The translations under genes and the position numbers were made by a program. This document shows positions 46,008-55,100 of a stretch of 64,000 nucleotides of DNA, piece after piece. The notes beneath the pieces are model-generated. The model searched no databases. It had not been told where the DNA came from and worked only from the letters and a program-made list of their open reading frames with translations. The stretch covers positions 1,674,001-1,738,000 of the forward strand of contig NZ_CP034752.1 of NCBI RefSeq assembly GCF_004295645.1, written 5' to 3'. The DNA is from Limnobaculum zhutongyuii (lineage in GTDB: Bacteria > Pseudomonadota > Gammaproteobacteria > Enterobacterales > Enterobacteriaceae). Each line of letters opens with the position of its first letter. The stretch's first letter is position 1.

Positions 46008-49000
46008 GTGAAATCCCCACTAGCCGCATTATCCGGTCAAATCCGGCACTTAATGTTGCGCGATCAGAAGCGGCTGCGTCGTCGTTTAGACGGTGCTCGT
46101 AAAATAACTAATGATGAAAAATTATCATTAATTGCGGCAGAAATTAAATCAGACATTCAGAGCGGTTTGCAGCGCGTAGCCAACCGAAAGGCAGCCTGTC
46201 CGAAAATTAGCTATCCGGAAAACCTGCCGGTTAGTCAGAAGAAAGACCAATTGCTGGCAGCTATTCGCGACCATCAGGTGGTGATTATTGCTGGTGAAAC
46301 CGGCTCGGGTAAAACCACTCAGATACCAAAACTCTGCCTTGAGCTGGGGCGGGGAATCAAGGGAATTATTGGCCATACTCAGCCAAGACGACTGGCTGCC
46401 CGATCCGTTGCCGGGCGTATTGCAGATGAGCTGAACGTATCGCTGGGATCCGCGGTAGGTTATAAGGTTCGATTTAACGATAAGATTAGTGACAATACGC
46501 TGGTTAAGCTGATGACGGACGGTATTTTGCTGGCAGAAATACAGCAGGACCGCTTATTAAGCCAGTACGACACCATCATTATTGATGAAGCCCATGAACG
46601 TAGCCTGAATATCGATTTTATTTTGGGTTATTTGCGTCAGCTATTGCCGAAACGCCCTGATCTTAAAGTTATTATTACGTCGGCAACCATCGATCCTCAA
46701 CGTTTCTCTCGTCATTTTAATAATGCACCGGTGATTGAGGTTTCTGGTCGTACCTATCCGGTAGAAGTGCGTTATCGGCCGATTGTAGAAGATGCTGATG
46801 ACAGCGAACGGGATCAGACTCAGGCCATTCTGGATGCGGTTGATGAACTGATGCATGAAGCACCGGGGGATATTCTGGTGTTTATGAGCGGTGAGCGTGA
46901 AATTCGCGATACGGCAGATGCGCTTAATAAGCAGGAACTGGCGCATACCGAAGTGTTACCGTTGTATGCCCGCCTGTCGAATAATGACCAGAATAAGGTG
47001 TTTCAATCCCATACTGGTCGCCGCATTGTACTGGCCACTAACGTAGCAGAAACGTCGTTGACCGTACCGGGAATTAAATATGTTATCGATCCGGGTACTG
47101 CCCGTATCAGCCGTTACAGTGCCAGAACTAAAGTTCAACGCCTGCCGATAGAGCCCGTTTCTCAGGCTTCAGCCAATCAGCGTAAAGGGCGGTGTGGTCG
47201 GGTATCGAACGGTATTTGTATTCGTCTTTACTCCGAGCAGGATTTTCTTTCCCGTCCGGAGTTCACAGACCCGGAAATTCTGCGTACCAACCTGGCATCA
47301 GTTATTTTACAAATGACCGCCATTGGGCTGGGCGACATTGCCGCATTCCCGTTTGTTGAAGCACCGGATAAACGCAATATTCAAGACGGTGTACGGCTGT
47401 TAGAAGAGCTGGGTGCTATTGAACACAACGAGCAGGGTAAAGGACATCTTACTCCGGTAGGCCGCCAATTGGCCCAATTGCCAATTGATCCGCGTTTAGC
47501 GCGCATGGTGATTGAAGGGCAGAAGAATGGTTGCGTACGCGAAGTGATGATTATTACTTCGGCGTTATCAATTCAGGATCCGCGTGAGCGCCCGCTGGAG
47601 AAACAGCAGGCGTCAGATGAAAAACATCGTCGATTTGTTGATAAAGATTCAGACTTTCTGGCATTTGTTAACCTGTGGAATTATCTGGGTGAACAGCAGG
47701 AAGAGTTGTCTTCATCCCAGTTCCGTAAGCTATGTAAAGGGGATTTCCTCAACTATCTGCGGGTACGTGAGTGGCAGGATGTTTATACCCAACTGCGGCA
47801 GGTGGTGAAAGAGCTGGGATTTCCGGTTAACAGCACGCCTGCTGAATATCGCGAAGTGCATACGGCGTTGCTATCCGGTCTGTTATCCCATATCGGTCAA
47901 AAAGATTTGGATAAACATGAGTTTACTGGTGCCCGTAACGCCCGATTCTCTATTTTTCCCGGCTCCGGATTATTTAAGAAACCACCAAAATGGGTAATGG
48001 TTGCCGAGCTGGTGGAAACCACCCGGCTGTGGGGGCGTATTGCCGCCCGACTGGAGCCTGAATGGATTGAACCGCTGGCTCAGCACCTGATTAAACATGC
48101 CTATAGCGATCCACACTGGGAGAAAGCCCAGGGCGCAGTCATTGCCAGCGAGAAAGTGACGCTGTTTGGCCTGCCGATTGTGAATGAACGTAAAGTTCAG
48201 TATGGGGCCATTGACCCGGTTCTTAGCCGTGAATTATTCATTCGCCATGCGTTGGTGGAAGGCGAGTGGCAAACCCGTCATCCATTCTTTAAAGCCAATT
48301 TACGTCTGATGTCTGAAGTTGAAGAACTGGAAAACAAATCACGTCGCCGCGATATTCTGGTCGATGATGAGACACTGTTTAATTTCTACGATCGCCGCAT
48401 TGGCGAAGAGGTGGTCTCCAGTCGTTATTTTGATAGCTGGTGGAAAAAGATTTCTCGTGAGCAGCCGGAACTGCTTAATTTCGAAAAATCGATGTTAATT
48501 AAAGAGGGTGCCAGCAAAATCAGCGCTCAGGATTATCCGAATAGCTGGTATCAGGGAAATCTGAAGCTGCGGGTTACCTATCAGTTTGAGATTGGGGCTA
48601 ATGCGGATGGGGTTACTATCCATATCCCATTACCGATCCTTAATCAGGTACAGGAAGAGGGTTTTGACTGGCAAATTCCAGGACTGCGTCGTGACCTGAT
48701 TATTGCACTGATTAAGTCATTACCAAAACCGATACGCCGTAATTTTGTTCCCGCGCCAAACTATGCCGAAGCTTTCCTGCAAAGGGCTAAGCCACTGGAA
48801 ATGAGCCTGTTAGACTCACTGGAAAGAGAACTTCGTTTAATGACGGGCGTGACGGTGTCACGAGAATCATGGCAATTAGATCAGATTCCCGATCATCTTA
48901 AAATCACTTTCCGGGTGATTGATGATAAAAGCAAGATGCTGGCTGAGGGTAAAGATTTGCCACAGTTAAAGCGGCAGCTTAAAGGCGAAGTTCAGCAAAC

Positions 49001-49895
49001 GCTGTCGGCGGTTGCGGATGATGGTATTGAACAAACCGGGCTTCACGTCTGGTCTTTTGGTTCATTACCGCAACGTTTTGAACAAAAACGCGGGGGCTAT
49101 TCGGTTAAGGCGTATCCTGCATTAACTGATGAAAAAGACAGCGTAGGTATTCAACTATTTGAAACCGAGCAGGAACAACAGCAAGTGATGTGGCAGGGAA
49201 CCCGTCGCCTGCTATTGCTGAATATACCTTCTCCGGTGAAGTATTTGCACGAGAAGCTGCCGAATAAAGCCAAACTGGGGCTCTATTTTAATCCATTTGG
49301 TAAAGTGCTGGACCTCATTGATGACTGCATTGCCTGCGGTGTGGATAAGCTGGTTATTGAACACGGTGGCCCGGCCTGGGATGAAGCCTCTTTTGATTCA
49401 CTGAAAGAGTTTATTCGTGCGGAATTGAACGAGAGCGTAGTGGCTATTGCCAAACAGGTCGAACAGATTCTGACCACTGCACATAATATTAATAAACGCC
49501 TTAAAGGACGGGTGGATATGTCGGTTGCATTAGCGCTATCAGATATTAAAGCGCAAATGGGACGTCTTATTTACCGTGGGTTTGTTTGTGAAAGCGGCTG
49601 GCACAGATTGCCGGATATCTTGCGTTACTTGCAGGCTATTGAGCGTAGAATCGATAAGTTACCCATTGATCCTCATCGCGACCGAGCTCAAATGCTGAAA
49701 GTGGAACATATTCAGAAGATGTATCAACAGCTATTGAATAAGCTTCCGCCTCATAAGCCACTCAGTGATGAAGTGACAGAAATTCGCTGGATGATAGAGG
49801 AATTGCGGGTTAGTTATTTTGCTCAACAGTTAGGGACACCATCTCCAATCTCGGATAAACGCATTCAACAGGCCATTGATAAGGTTACAGTGTAA
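46008..49895 (+). CDS. hrpA: ATP-dependent RNA helicase HrpA (DEAH box)
   Basis: HrpA is a DEAH-box helicase linked to mRNA processing and rescue of stalled or collided ribosomes. The product has about 1,295 residues (E. coli 1,300). Motif I is GETGSGKTTQ, motif II is DEAHERSLN, motif III is SAT, and motif VI is QRKGRCGRV. A helicase-associated domain, an OB fold and the long C-terminal HrpA-specific region follow (IRWMIEELRVSYFAQQLGTP near the end). An ATG at 45969 would add 13 residues but has no ribosome-binding site. The GTG at 46008 has AGGAT eight bases ahead and gives an N-terminus closer in length to E. coli. Both remain possible. Confidence 0.95.
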   Translation: MKSPLAALSGQIRHLMLRDQKRLRRRLDGARKITNDEKLSLIAAEIKSDIQSGLQRVANRKAACPKISYPENLPVSQKKDQLLAAIRDHQVVIIAGETGSGKTTQIPKLCLELGRGIKGIIGHTQPRRLAARSVAGRIADELNVSLGSAVGYKVRFNDKISDNTLVKLMTDGILLAEIQQDRLLSQYDTIIIDEAHERSLNIDFILGYLRQLLPKRPDLKVIITSATIDPQRFSRHFNNAPVIEVSGRTYPVEVRYRPIVEDADDSERDQTQAILDAVDELMHEAPGDILVFMSGEREIRDTADALNKQELAHTEVLPLYARLSNNDQNKVFQSHTGRRIVLATNVAETSLTVPGIKYVIDPGTARISRYSARTKVQRLPIEPVSQASANQRKGRCGRVSNGICIRLYSEQDFLSRPEFTDPEILRTNLASVILQMTAIGLGDIAAFPFVEAPDKRNIQDGVRLLEELGAIEHNEQGKGHLTPVGRQLAQLPIDPRLARMVIEGQKNGCVREVMIITSALSIQDPRERPLEKQQASDEKHRRFVDKDSDFLAFVNLWNYLGEQQEELSSSQFRKLCKGDFLNYLRVREWQDVYTQLRQVVKELGFPVNSTPAEYREVHTALLSGLLSHIGQKDLDKHEFTGARNARFSIFPGSGLFKKPPKWVMVAELVETTRLWGRIAARLEPEWIEPLAQHLIKHAYSDPHWEKAQGAVIASEKVTLFGLPIVNERKVQYGAIDPVLSRELFIRHALVEGEWQTRHPFFKANLRLMSEVEELENKSRRRDILVDDETLFNFYDRRIGEEVVSSRYFDSWWKKISREQPELLNFEKSMLIKEGASKISAQDYPNSWYQGNLKLRVTYQFEIGANADGVTIHIPLPILNQVQEEGFDWQIPGLRRDLIIALIKSLPKPIRRNFVPAPNYAEAFLQRAKPLEMSLLDSLERELRLMTGVTVSRESWQLDQIPDHLKITFRVIDDKSKMLAEGKDLPQLKRQLKGEVQQTLSAVADDGIEQTGLHVWSFGSLPQRFEQKRGGYSVKAYPALTDEKDSVGIQLFETEQEQQQVMWQGTRRLLLLNIPSPVKYLHEKLPNKAKLGLYFNPFGKVLDLIDDCIACGVDKLVIEHGGPAWDEASFDSLKEFIRAELNESVVAIAKQVEQILTTAHNINKRLKGRVDMSVALALSDIKAQMGRLIYRGFVCESGWHRLPDILRYLQAIERRIDKLPIDPHRDRAQMLKVEHIQKMYQQLLNKLPPHKPLSDEVTEIRWMIEELRVSYFAQQLGTPSPISDKRIQQAIDKVTV

Positions 49896-49953
49896 CTAAA
49901 TATTCCACCTTATCTTGATTAATAAGGTAGAACTTAGATTAAGGATATTAGCG

Positions 49954-50514
49954 ATGAAGCATCAGGTATTTCGAGACAAGGCGTTTATTCGCAGTGATTT
50001 TCCTGATGAAATCGTTGAGCATTGTCAGTTTTATCAGTGTAGTTTTGACCGTGTGGATTTGAGTGAGATGCAATTTCTGCACTGTAAATTCTATGACGAG
50101 CAGCAAGACAGCGGTTGCTCGTTTTATCGTGCTATGTTGAAAGAGAGCCATTTCCACCACTGCAATTTGAGCCTAGCGGATTTTCGGCATATTGATGCCA
50201 TGGAGTTAGAAATAGCCGATTGTAAAGTATTGGGGGCGAATTTTAAAGGCGCCAGCTTTGTGAATATGATCGGTAGCAATAGTTATTTCTGCTCCGCCAG
50301 TTTTCTACGTAATAACTTCAGCTACTGTAATTTTGAAGATGTGGTTTTAGAACAGTGCGAACTGCGAGAAAACCGCTGGTCGGAAGCTAACCTACTAGCC
50401 GCCCGATTTTGCGGCTCCGATTTGTCCGGCGGCGAATTCCATCATATCGACTGGGAATCAGCAGACTTCACCGGCTGCGACCTGGATTCGTGTGCGAAAG
50501 CGCGGGATTGTTAA
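49954..50514 (+). CDS. Qnr-like pentapeptide-repeat protein, C-terminally short
   Basis: The protein is built of pentapeptide repeats and aligns with Qnr quinolone-resistance proteins almost residue by residue. Shared blocks include CKFYDEQQDSGCSF (loop A region), RAMLKESHFHHCNLSLADFR, GANFKGASFVNMI, YFCSAS (loop B region), VVLEQCELRENRW and GSDLSGGEF. Qnr proteins mimic DNA and shield DNA gyrase. QnrB-type proteins have about 214-226 residues; this one has 186. It stops after CDLDSCAKARDC, so it lacks the last coil and the C-terminal helix that holds the Qnr dimer together. Its stop codon lies inside an 11-base-pair hairpin. The ATG at 49954 follows AAGGA by eight bases and matches the family start better than the upstream frame from 49915. 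Activity is uncertain. Confidence 0.85.
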   Translation: MKHQVFRDKAFIRSDFPDEIVEHCQFYQCSFDRVDLSEMQFLHCKFYDEQQDSGCSFYRAMLKESHFHHCNLSLADFRHIDAMELEIADCKVLGANFKGASFVNMIGSNSYFCSASFLRNNFSYCNFEDVVLEQCELRENRWSEANLLAARFCGSDLSGGEFHHIDWESADFTGCDLDSCAKARDC

Positions 50515-50536
50515 GGGGGCTCGCAAGCCCCCTTAA
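50511..50536. terminator. Hairpin overlapping the qnr-like stop codon
   Basis: A perfect 11-base-pair stem (TTAAGGGGGCT / AGCCCCCTTAA) with a CGCA loop includes the TAA stop of the qnr-like gene in its first arm. There is no T run. It resembles the hairpin at 21331-21358 in having TTAA at both outer ends. Confidence 0.5.
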
Positions 50537-50617
50537 CTCGGCCACTTGCACCGTAGTCTATTTGGACTCAATACTATTAGTGGACGAAACTGACTCGATA
50601 CTCAACTCACTCAACCC

Positions 50618-52012
50618 TTACGATAACGTCATCCACAACGCCGGTGCCAACAAAACAAACAGCAAAACAATAATGGCGCGCTCAGTAACGTTCAACGGTT
50701 TCTTTTTGTTAATCGCCGCATAACGAGCATAGATAAATACCAGAATGCCGGGCGCATACAGCACCACTGACATAAACAGATTTTCCAGACCGGAAGCGTA
50801 AATTAACCACAGACCATAAATACTGGCTCCAGCGGCGGTTAGCCCCAGTTTCATGCTTTTACGGCGAATAGCTTCTTTCAGCAGGAAAGCGCCAACCAGA
50901 AAATAAGGGATAAGAATCATCTCAGAAGCAATGATCAACAGGGTATTGTAGTTACTTCCCGTCAGCCAGATTAACAGCAGACTGAGCTGGATAATGCCGT
51001 TGGTGAACCACAAGGACGCTGAAGGGGCACCTTTATGATTCTGGTGAATAAACGCATGGGGAAAAGCGCCATGCTGAGCCGCTAAAAATGGAACCTCAGC
51101 GGCCATAATCGTCCAGCTCAGATAGGCGGCACACACTGAAATAATTAAGCCTGCGGCAATAACAATTTCACCAATTGGTCCCATTAGCATAACCATGACG
51201 CCGGACATGGATGGGTTACGCATCCCGGCTAACTCAATGCGAGGTACTACGCCCAGCGACAGCAACGTGATCAGCAGATAAACACACAGGGCCATCAGAA
51301 CCGCCAACACGGTTGCACGCCCTACATCGGCTTTATGCTTTGCCCGGCCGGAAACCACCACCGCACCTTCAATCCCGATAAACACCCACAGGGTGATCAG
51401 CATGGTACTTTTTACCTGCTCCCAAACTGGCTGACCAAGATTAACACCGGTGAAGTCGAGTTTGAAAACATCAATATTAAAAGCCAGCGTAGCCAGAATG
51501 ATGAATAACGCGATAGGGATTAGCTTAGCCAGTGTGGCTATCAGGTTTATTAGTGCCGCAGTTTGTACACCGCGTAATATTAAGCCATGCACAATCCATA
51601 ACAGTACGGAAGCGCCCAGCATAGCCTGCCAGGTATTACCTTCACCAAAAACAACATGCCCGGGAGAGTCGGTAAAAAAGCTCAGGGCAGCAAACACAAT
51701 CACCAAATAGGAGAGGTTGGCTACCACGGCACAAATCCAATAACCCCAGGCAGAACAGAAACCGATCAGTTCACCAAAACCTTCTTTAGCGTAGGTAAAT
51801 ATACCTCCATCCAGATCGGGGCGAATACGGGTTAGCAGCAACAGAGCGAAAGCCAGAAACAGAATACCGGTACCGGTGATGGCCCAACCTATCAGCAGCG
51901 CTGCCGGGCTTGCCACTTCAGCCATATTTTGCGGAAGGCTGAATATGCCAGCGCCGAGCATAGAACTTAACACCAGCGCGGTTAGCGTGGTAAGGCCGAG
52001 TTTTTTTTCCAA
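50618..52012 (-). CDS. ydgI: Arginine/ornithine-type APC antiporter YdgI
   Basis: This 464-residue protein of the APC superfamily basic amino-acid/polyamine antiporters has about 12 membrane segments. It starts MEKKLGLTTLTALVLSSMLGAG, with the typical GAGIFSLP loop in the first helix, and matches E. coli YdgI throughout (YAKEGFGELIGFCSAWGYW, WVFIGIEGAVVVSGRAK). By family it exchanges arginine and ornithine or similar amino acids; the E. coli substrate has not been shown conclusively. It lies downstream of ydgH on the same strand, as in E. coli. Confidence 0.92.
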   Translation of the reverse strand: MEKKLGLTTLTALVLSSMLGAGIFSLPQNMAEVASPAALLIGWAITGTGILFLAFALLLLTRIRPDLDGGIFTYAKEGFGELIGFCSAWGYWICAVVANLSYLVIVFAALSFFTDSPGHVVFGEGNTWQAMLGASVLLWIVHGLILRGVQTAALINLIATLAKLIPIALFIILATLAFNIDVFKLDFTGVNLGQPVWEQVKSTMLITLWVFIGIEGAVVVSGRAKHKADVGRATVLAVLMALCVYLLITLLSLGVVPRIELAGMRNPSMSGVMVMLMGPIGEIVIAAGLIISVCAAYLSWTIMAAEVPFLAAQHGAFPHAFIHQNHKGAPSASLWFTNGIIQLSLLLIWLTGSNYNTLLIIASEMILIPYFLVGAFLLKEAIRRKSMKLGLTAAGASIYGLWLIYASGLENLFMSVVLYAPGILVFIYARYAAINKKKPLNVTERAIIVLLFVLLAPALWMTLS

Positions 52013-52180
52013 CGTCAGATACCTGATAAAGAGCGGTCAAATTAGCCTGTTGGGCTACAACACATATGCTGTGGCAGATTGGCTAAAAAATTTTGCTGAT
52101 TCTACGTAGCGATGACTGACGTTGCAATGGATTAATGCACTGAAAAAGGACCGAACATTGAAGGGGAAATAACAACAATA

Positions 52181-52206
52181 AAAAAGGGCGATAATCTATC
52201 GCCCTC
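52181..52206 (-). terminator. Terminator of ydgH
   Basis: On the minus strand a 9-base-pair stem (AGGGCGATA / TATCGCCCT) with a three-base loop is followed by a run of six T's, 20 bases past the ydgH stop. Confidence 0.88.
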
Positions 52207-52226
52207 AATTTTTATAACCAAATGAT

Positions 52227-53180
52227 TTATTTAAATATATCTGCCGTTACGGTGGTGTTGCCACTGCCTTTTTGCCACTCGCGGGTTACGTGGAAATATT
52301 TACCACCTTTCGCCGCTGCGCGTTTAGCAATCTGTTCATACATCTCAACTGAGTTGCTGAAGTTATCCGTAAAGGTAATGCTGTCAAACGGTGTCATTTT
52401 CATTGCGGTTGCGTTATTCAGCATTTGAACTTTAGTACCATCTTTCAGCGTCACGGTATAACGGGAGCCTTCTGAGCTGGTCTGAGTTTCAAAGAAACGA
52501 CCTACATCACCACTGAAAGAGGTGGAAGATGCTACGTTTGGAATTTCAACTTCGGCCGCCGCTGCACCACCTGCAGCCAGTGCAGCTTTACCTGCATCTG
52601 AATCAGCCGGAATTGGGTCATCTTTTATTTGAATTTTACGTTCCGGAGCATCTTTCTTATAGATAAATGCCGTTACGTATTGGTTAGCACCACGGTTTGC
52701 ATCGATTTGTCTGACGATAAAGAAAGAGTAAGCTCCTTTCTCACTGGCCAACTTACCAATAGTGCTGTTGATATCATCCTGAATAGGGAAGTTACCGCGA
52801 ATAGAAACGGTATCAAAAGGTTCAAGCTTGCTGGCCTCGTCGCGAGGTAATTCACGCACGCCGCTATACACACGGTACTTCACTTCTTCAACGGCTGGTT
52901 TAGCGTCGGTATGGTACAGATCAACGGTAACCCGTGAATTACTGCCGTTATTAACTTCACTAATATCACGAACAAAGAACGCTGATGCACCACGCTTATC
53001 CGCTTGTTTTGATGCTGCTTTGTTGGCGTCGTAGATACTATCGTAACGACCAGAAAAAGTGATTCTGTCAAAAGGTGCTAATGAATCAGCCTTCTCAGGG
53101 GTGAGTTCTTCGGCAGCAAACACAGAGAAAGCCATTCCGGAAAGCAGGGCTGTAGTAATTAGCGTTGTCTTCAGCTTCAT
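52227..53180 (-). CDS. ydgH: DUF1471 periplasmic protein YdgH
   Basis: The 317-residue protein has a signal peptide (MKLKTTLITTALLSGMAFSVFA) and three DUF1471 (YhcN-type) units near residues 30-95, 115-175 and 255-317. Each carries a block like APFDRITFSGRYDS or EPFDTVSIRGNF and ends like RVTVDLYHTDA. An Ala/Gly-rich linker lies near residues 195-210. E. coli YdgH has 314 residues and no settled function; related small DUF1471 proteins are linked to stress and biofilm. It is divergent from pntA, as in E. coli. Confidence 0.93.
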   Translation of the reverse strand: MKLKTTLITTALLSGMAFSVFAAEELTPEKADSLAPFDRITFSGRYDSIYDANKAASKQADKRGASAFFVRDISEVNNGSNSRVTVDLYHTDAKPAVEEVKYRVYSGVRELPRDEASKLEPFDTVSIRGNFPIQDDINSTIGKLASEKGAYSFFIVRQIDANRGANQYVTAFIYKKDAPERKIQIKDDPIPADSDAGKAALAAGGAAAAEVEIPNVASSTSFSGDVGRFFETQTSSEGSRYTVTLKDGTKVQMLNNATAMKMTPFDSITFTDNFSNSVEMYEQIAKRAAAKGGKYFHVTREWQKGSGNTTVTADIFK

Positions 53181-53555
53181 AAAAGGATCCTTTACGCCTT
53201 AATTATTAACATTTGTTAACGTATGCATAAATCAGTACCGACAAGGGTAAGCGATTATGTCATGGAATTACAGGGGATGCTTTAGCATTTTTCATCATTC
53301 CGTTATCACTAGGTTAGCCAGAAATCAGGCTGATTTACACTACTTTGATAACAATCAGATAAAAAACTTGCGGATAAAGAGAGAGAACGGTGGATCGCCG
53401 AGTATATTTTCAGTAGGTTATAGGCAGCTGAATTAACCGGGGTAATTATCGTTTTATGATGATTACCCCAATCCAGTGTTCTCGGCTCAATAATGTAATA
53501 AATAAGTAAGGTTTAACAATACACTTATCATCCACGACCGATGAAAGGGAATATT
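53181..53555. other. Divergent region ydgH/pntA
   Basis: This 375-base gap holds the promoters of both genes. An 8-base-pair hairpin GGGGTAAT / ATTACCCC (53439-53469) lies about 85 bases before pntA. I could not assign a regulator. Confidence 0.4.
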
Positions 53556-55088
53556 ATGCGAATTGGTGTACCAAGAGAGCGGTTGGCCAATGAAGCCCGG
53601 GTTGCTGCAACACCGAAAACGGTTGAGCAGTTAATCAAGTTAGGCTTCACTGTGGCCATAGAACAAGGAGCAGGTAAACTTGCCAGCTTTGAGGACTCAG
53701 CTTATGAAGCTGCCGCGGCAACGATTGTCTCAACAGATGATGTCTGGCAGTCAGATATTATTTTGAAAGTTAATGCGCCAGAAGAGTTTGAAATCGAATT
53801 GCTTCGTGAAGGCACTACGCTGGTCAGCTTTATTTGGCCTGCGCAAAATCCGGAATTGATGCAGAAACTGGCCGACAAAAAAGTTACCGTACTGGCAATG
53901 GATTCGGTACCTCGCATTTCACGTGCCCAGTCAATGGATGCGCTAAGCTCAATGGCTAACATCGCCGGTTATCGTGCGATTGTTGAAGCTGCACACGAGT
54001 TTGGTCGTTTCTTTACCGGACAAATTACTGCCGCAGGTAAAGTGCCTCCGGCAAAAGTGATGGTGATAGGGGCAGGCGTTGCCGGTCTGGCAGCTATCGG
54101 CGCCGCTGGCAGTCTGGGAGCGATTGTCCGTGCGTTTGATACCCGTCCTGAAGTAAAAGAACAGGTTCAGAGTATGGGGGCTGAATTCCTTGAGTTAGAT
54201 TTCGAGGAAGAAGCGGGCAGTGGTGATGGTTATGCCAAAGTCATGTCTGAAGCCTTTATCAAAGCCGAAATGGAGCTGTTTGCCGCTCAGGCGAAAGATG
54301 TGGATATTATTGTTACTACCGCATTGATTCCTGGCAAACCAGCACCAAAACTGATTACTACCGCCATGGTTGAATCCATGAAGCCCGGCAGCGTAATCGT
54401 TGACCTGGCGGCACAAAACGGTGGTAACTGCGATCTGACCGTAGCAGATCAGATCACTGAAACACCAAACGGCGTGAAAATCATCGGTTACACCGATCTG
54501 CCAAGCCGTTTACCAACCCAGTCTTCTCAGCTTTATGGTACCAACCTGGTTAACCTGTTAAAGCTGCTGTGCAAAGAGAAGAACGGTGAGCTGGACATTA
54601 ACTTTGAAGATGATGTGATTCGCGGTGTTACGGTAGTAAAAACCGGCGAAATCACCTGGCCTGCGCCACCAATCAAAGTTTCAGCTCAACCACAGAAGCC
54701 AAAAGTTGCCGATGTGATGGCAGCCAAAGCGGAAGCGGCACCTTCTTCGCCAGTGAAAAAATATGCCTTACTGGCGTTGGCTATCATCCTGTTTGGTTGG
54801 TTGGCCAGCGTTGCACCGGCCTCTTTCCTTTCCCACTTTACCGTTTTCGCACTGGCATGTGTGGTCGGTTATTACGTGGTGTGGAACGTAAGTCATGCGC
54901 TGCATACCCCGTTGATGTCCGTAACTAATGCGATATCGGGCATTATTGTGGTCGGGGCACTGTTGCAGATCGGTCACGGTGGATGGGTCACATTCTTCTC
55001 ATTTATCGCGGTACTGATTGCCAGTATTAATATCTTTGGTGGATTCACCGTCACCCAGCGCATGCTGAAAATGTTCCGGAAGAACTAA
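53556..55088 (+). CDS. pntA: NAD(P) transhydrogenase subunit alpha
   Basis: PntA and PntB form the membrane enzyme that reduces NADP+ with NADH, driven by the proton gradient. With the ATG at 53556 the protein has 510 residues, exactly as in E. coli, and AAAGGGA lies five bases ahead; the frame start at 53541 is not used. The NAD-binding domain contains VMVIGAGVAGLAAIGAAGSLGA and the mobile-loop part LPSRLPTQSSQLYGTNL. The C-terminus holds membrane segments starting at YALLALAIILFGWLAS. pntB follows after 12 bases. Confidence 0.96.
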   Translation: MRIGVPRERLANEARVAATPKTVEQLIKLGFTVAIEQGAGKLASFEDSAYEAAAATIVSTDDVWQSDIILKVNAPEEFEIELLREGTTLVSFIWPAQNPELMQKLADKKVTVLAMDSVPRISRAQSMDALSSMANIAGYRAIVEAAHEFGRFFTGQITAAGKVPPAKVMVIGAGVAGLAAIGAAGSLGAIVRAFDTRPEVKEQVQSMGAEFLELDFEEEAGSGDGYAKVMSEAFIKAEMELFAAQAKDVDIIVTTALIPGKPAPKLITTAMVESMKPGSVIVDLAAQNGGNCDLTVADQITETPNGVKIIGYTDLPSRLPTQSSQLYGTNLVNLLKLLCKEKNGELDINFEDDVIRGVTVVKTGEITWPAPPIKVSAQPQKPKVADVMAAKAEAAPSSPVKKYALLALAIILFGWLASVAPASFLSHFTVFALACVVGYYVVWNVSHALHTPLMSVTNAISGIIVVGALLQIGHGGWVTFFSFIAVLIASINIFGGFTVTQRMLKMFRKN

Positions 55089-55100
55089 GGAGTAACAAAT

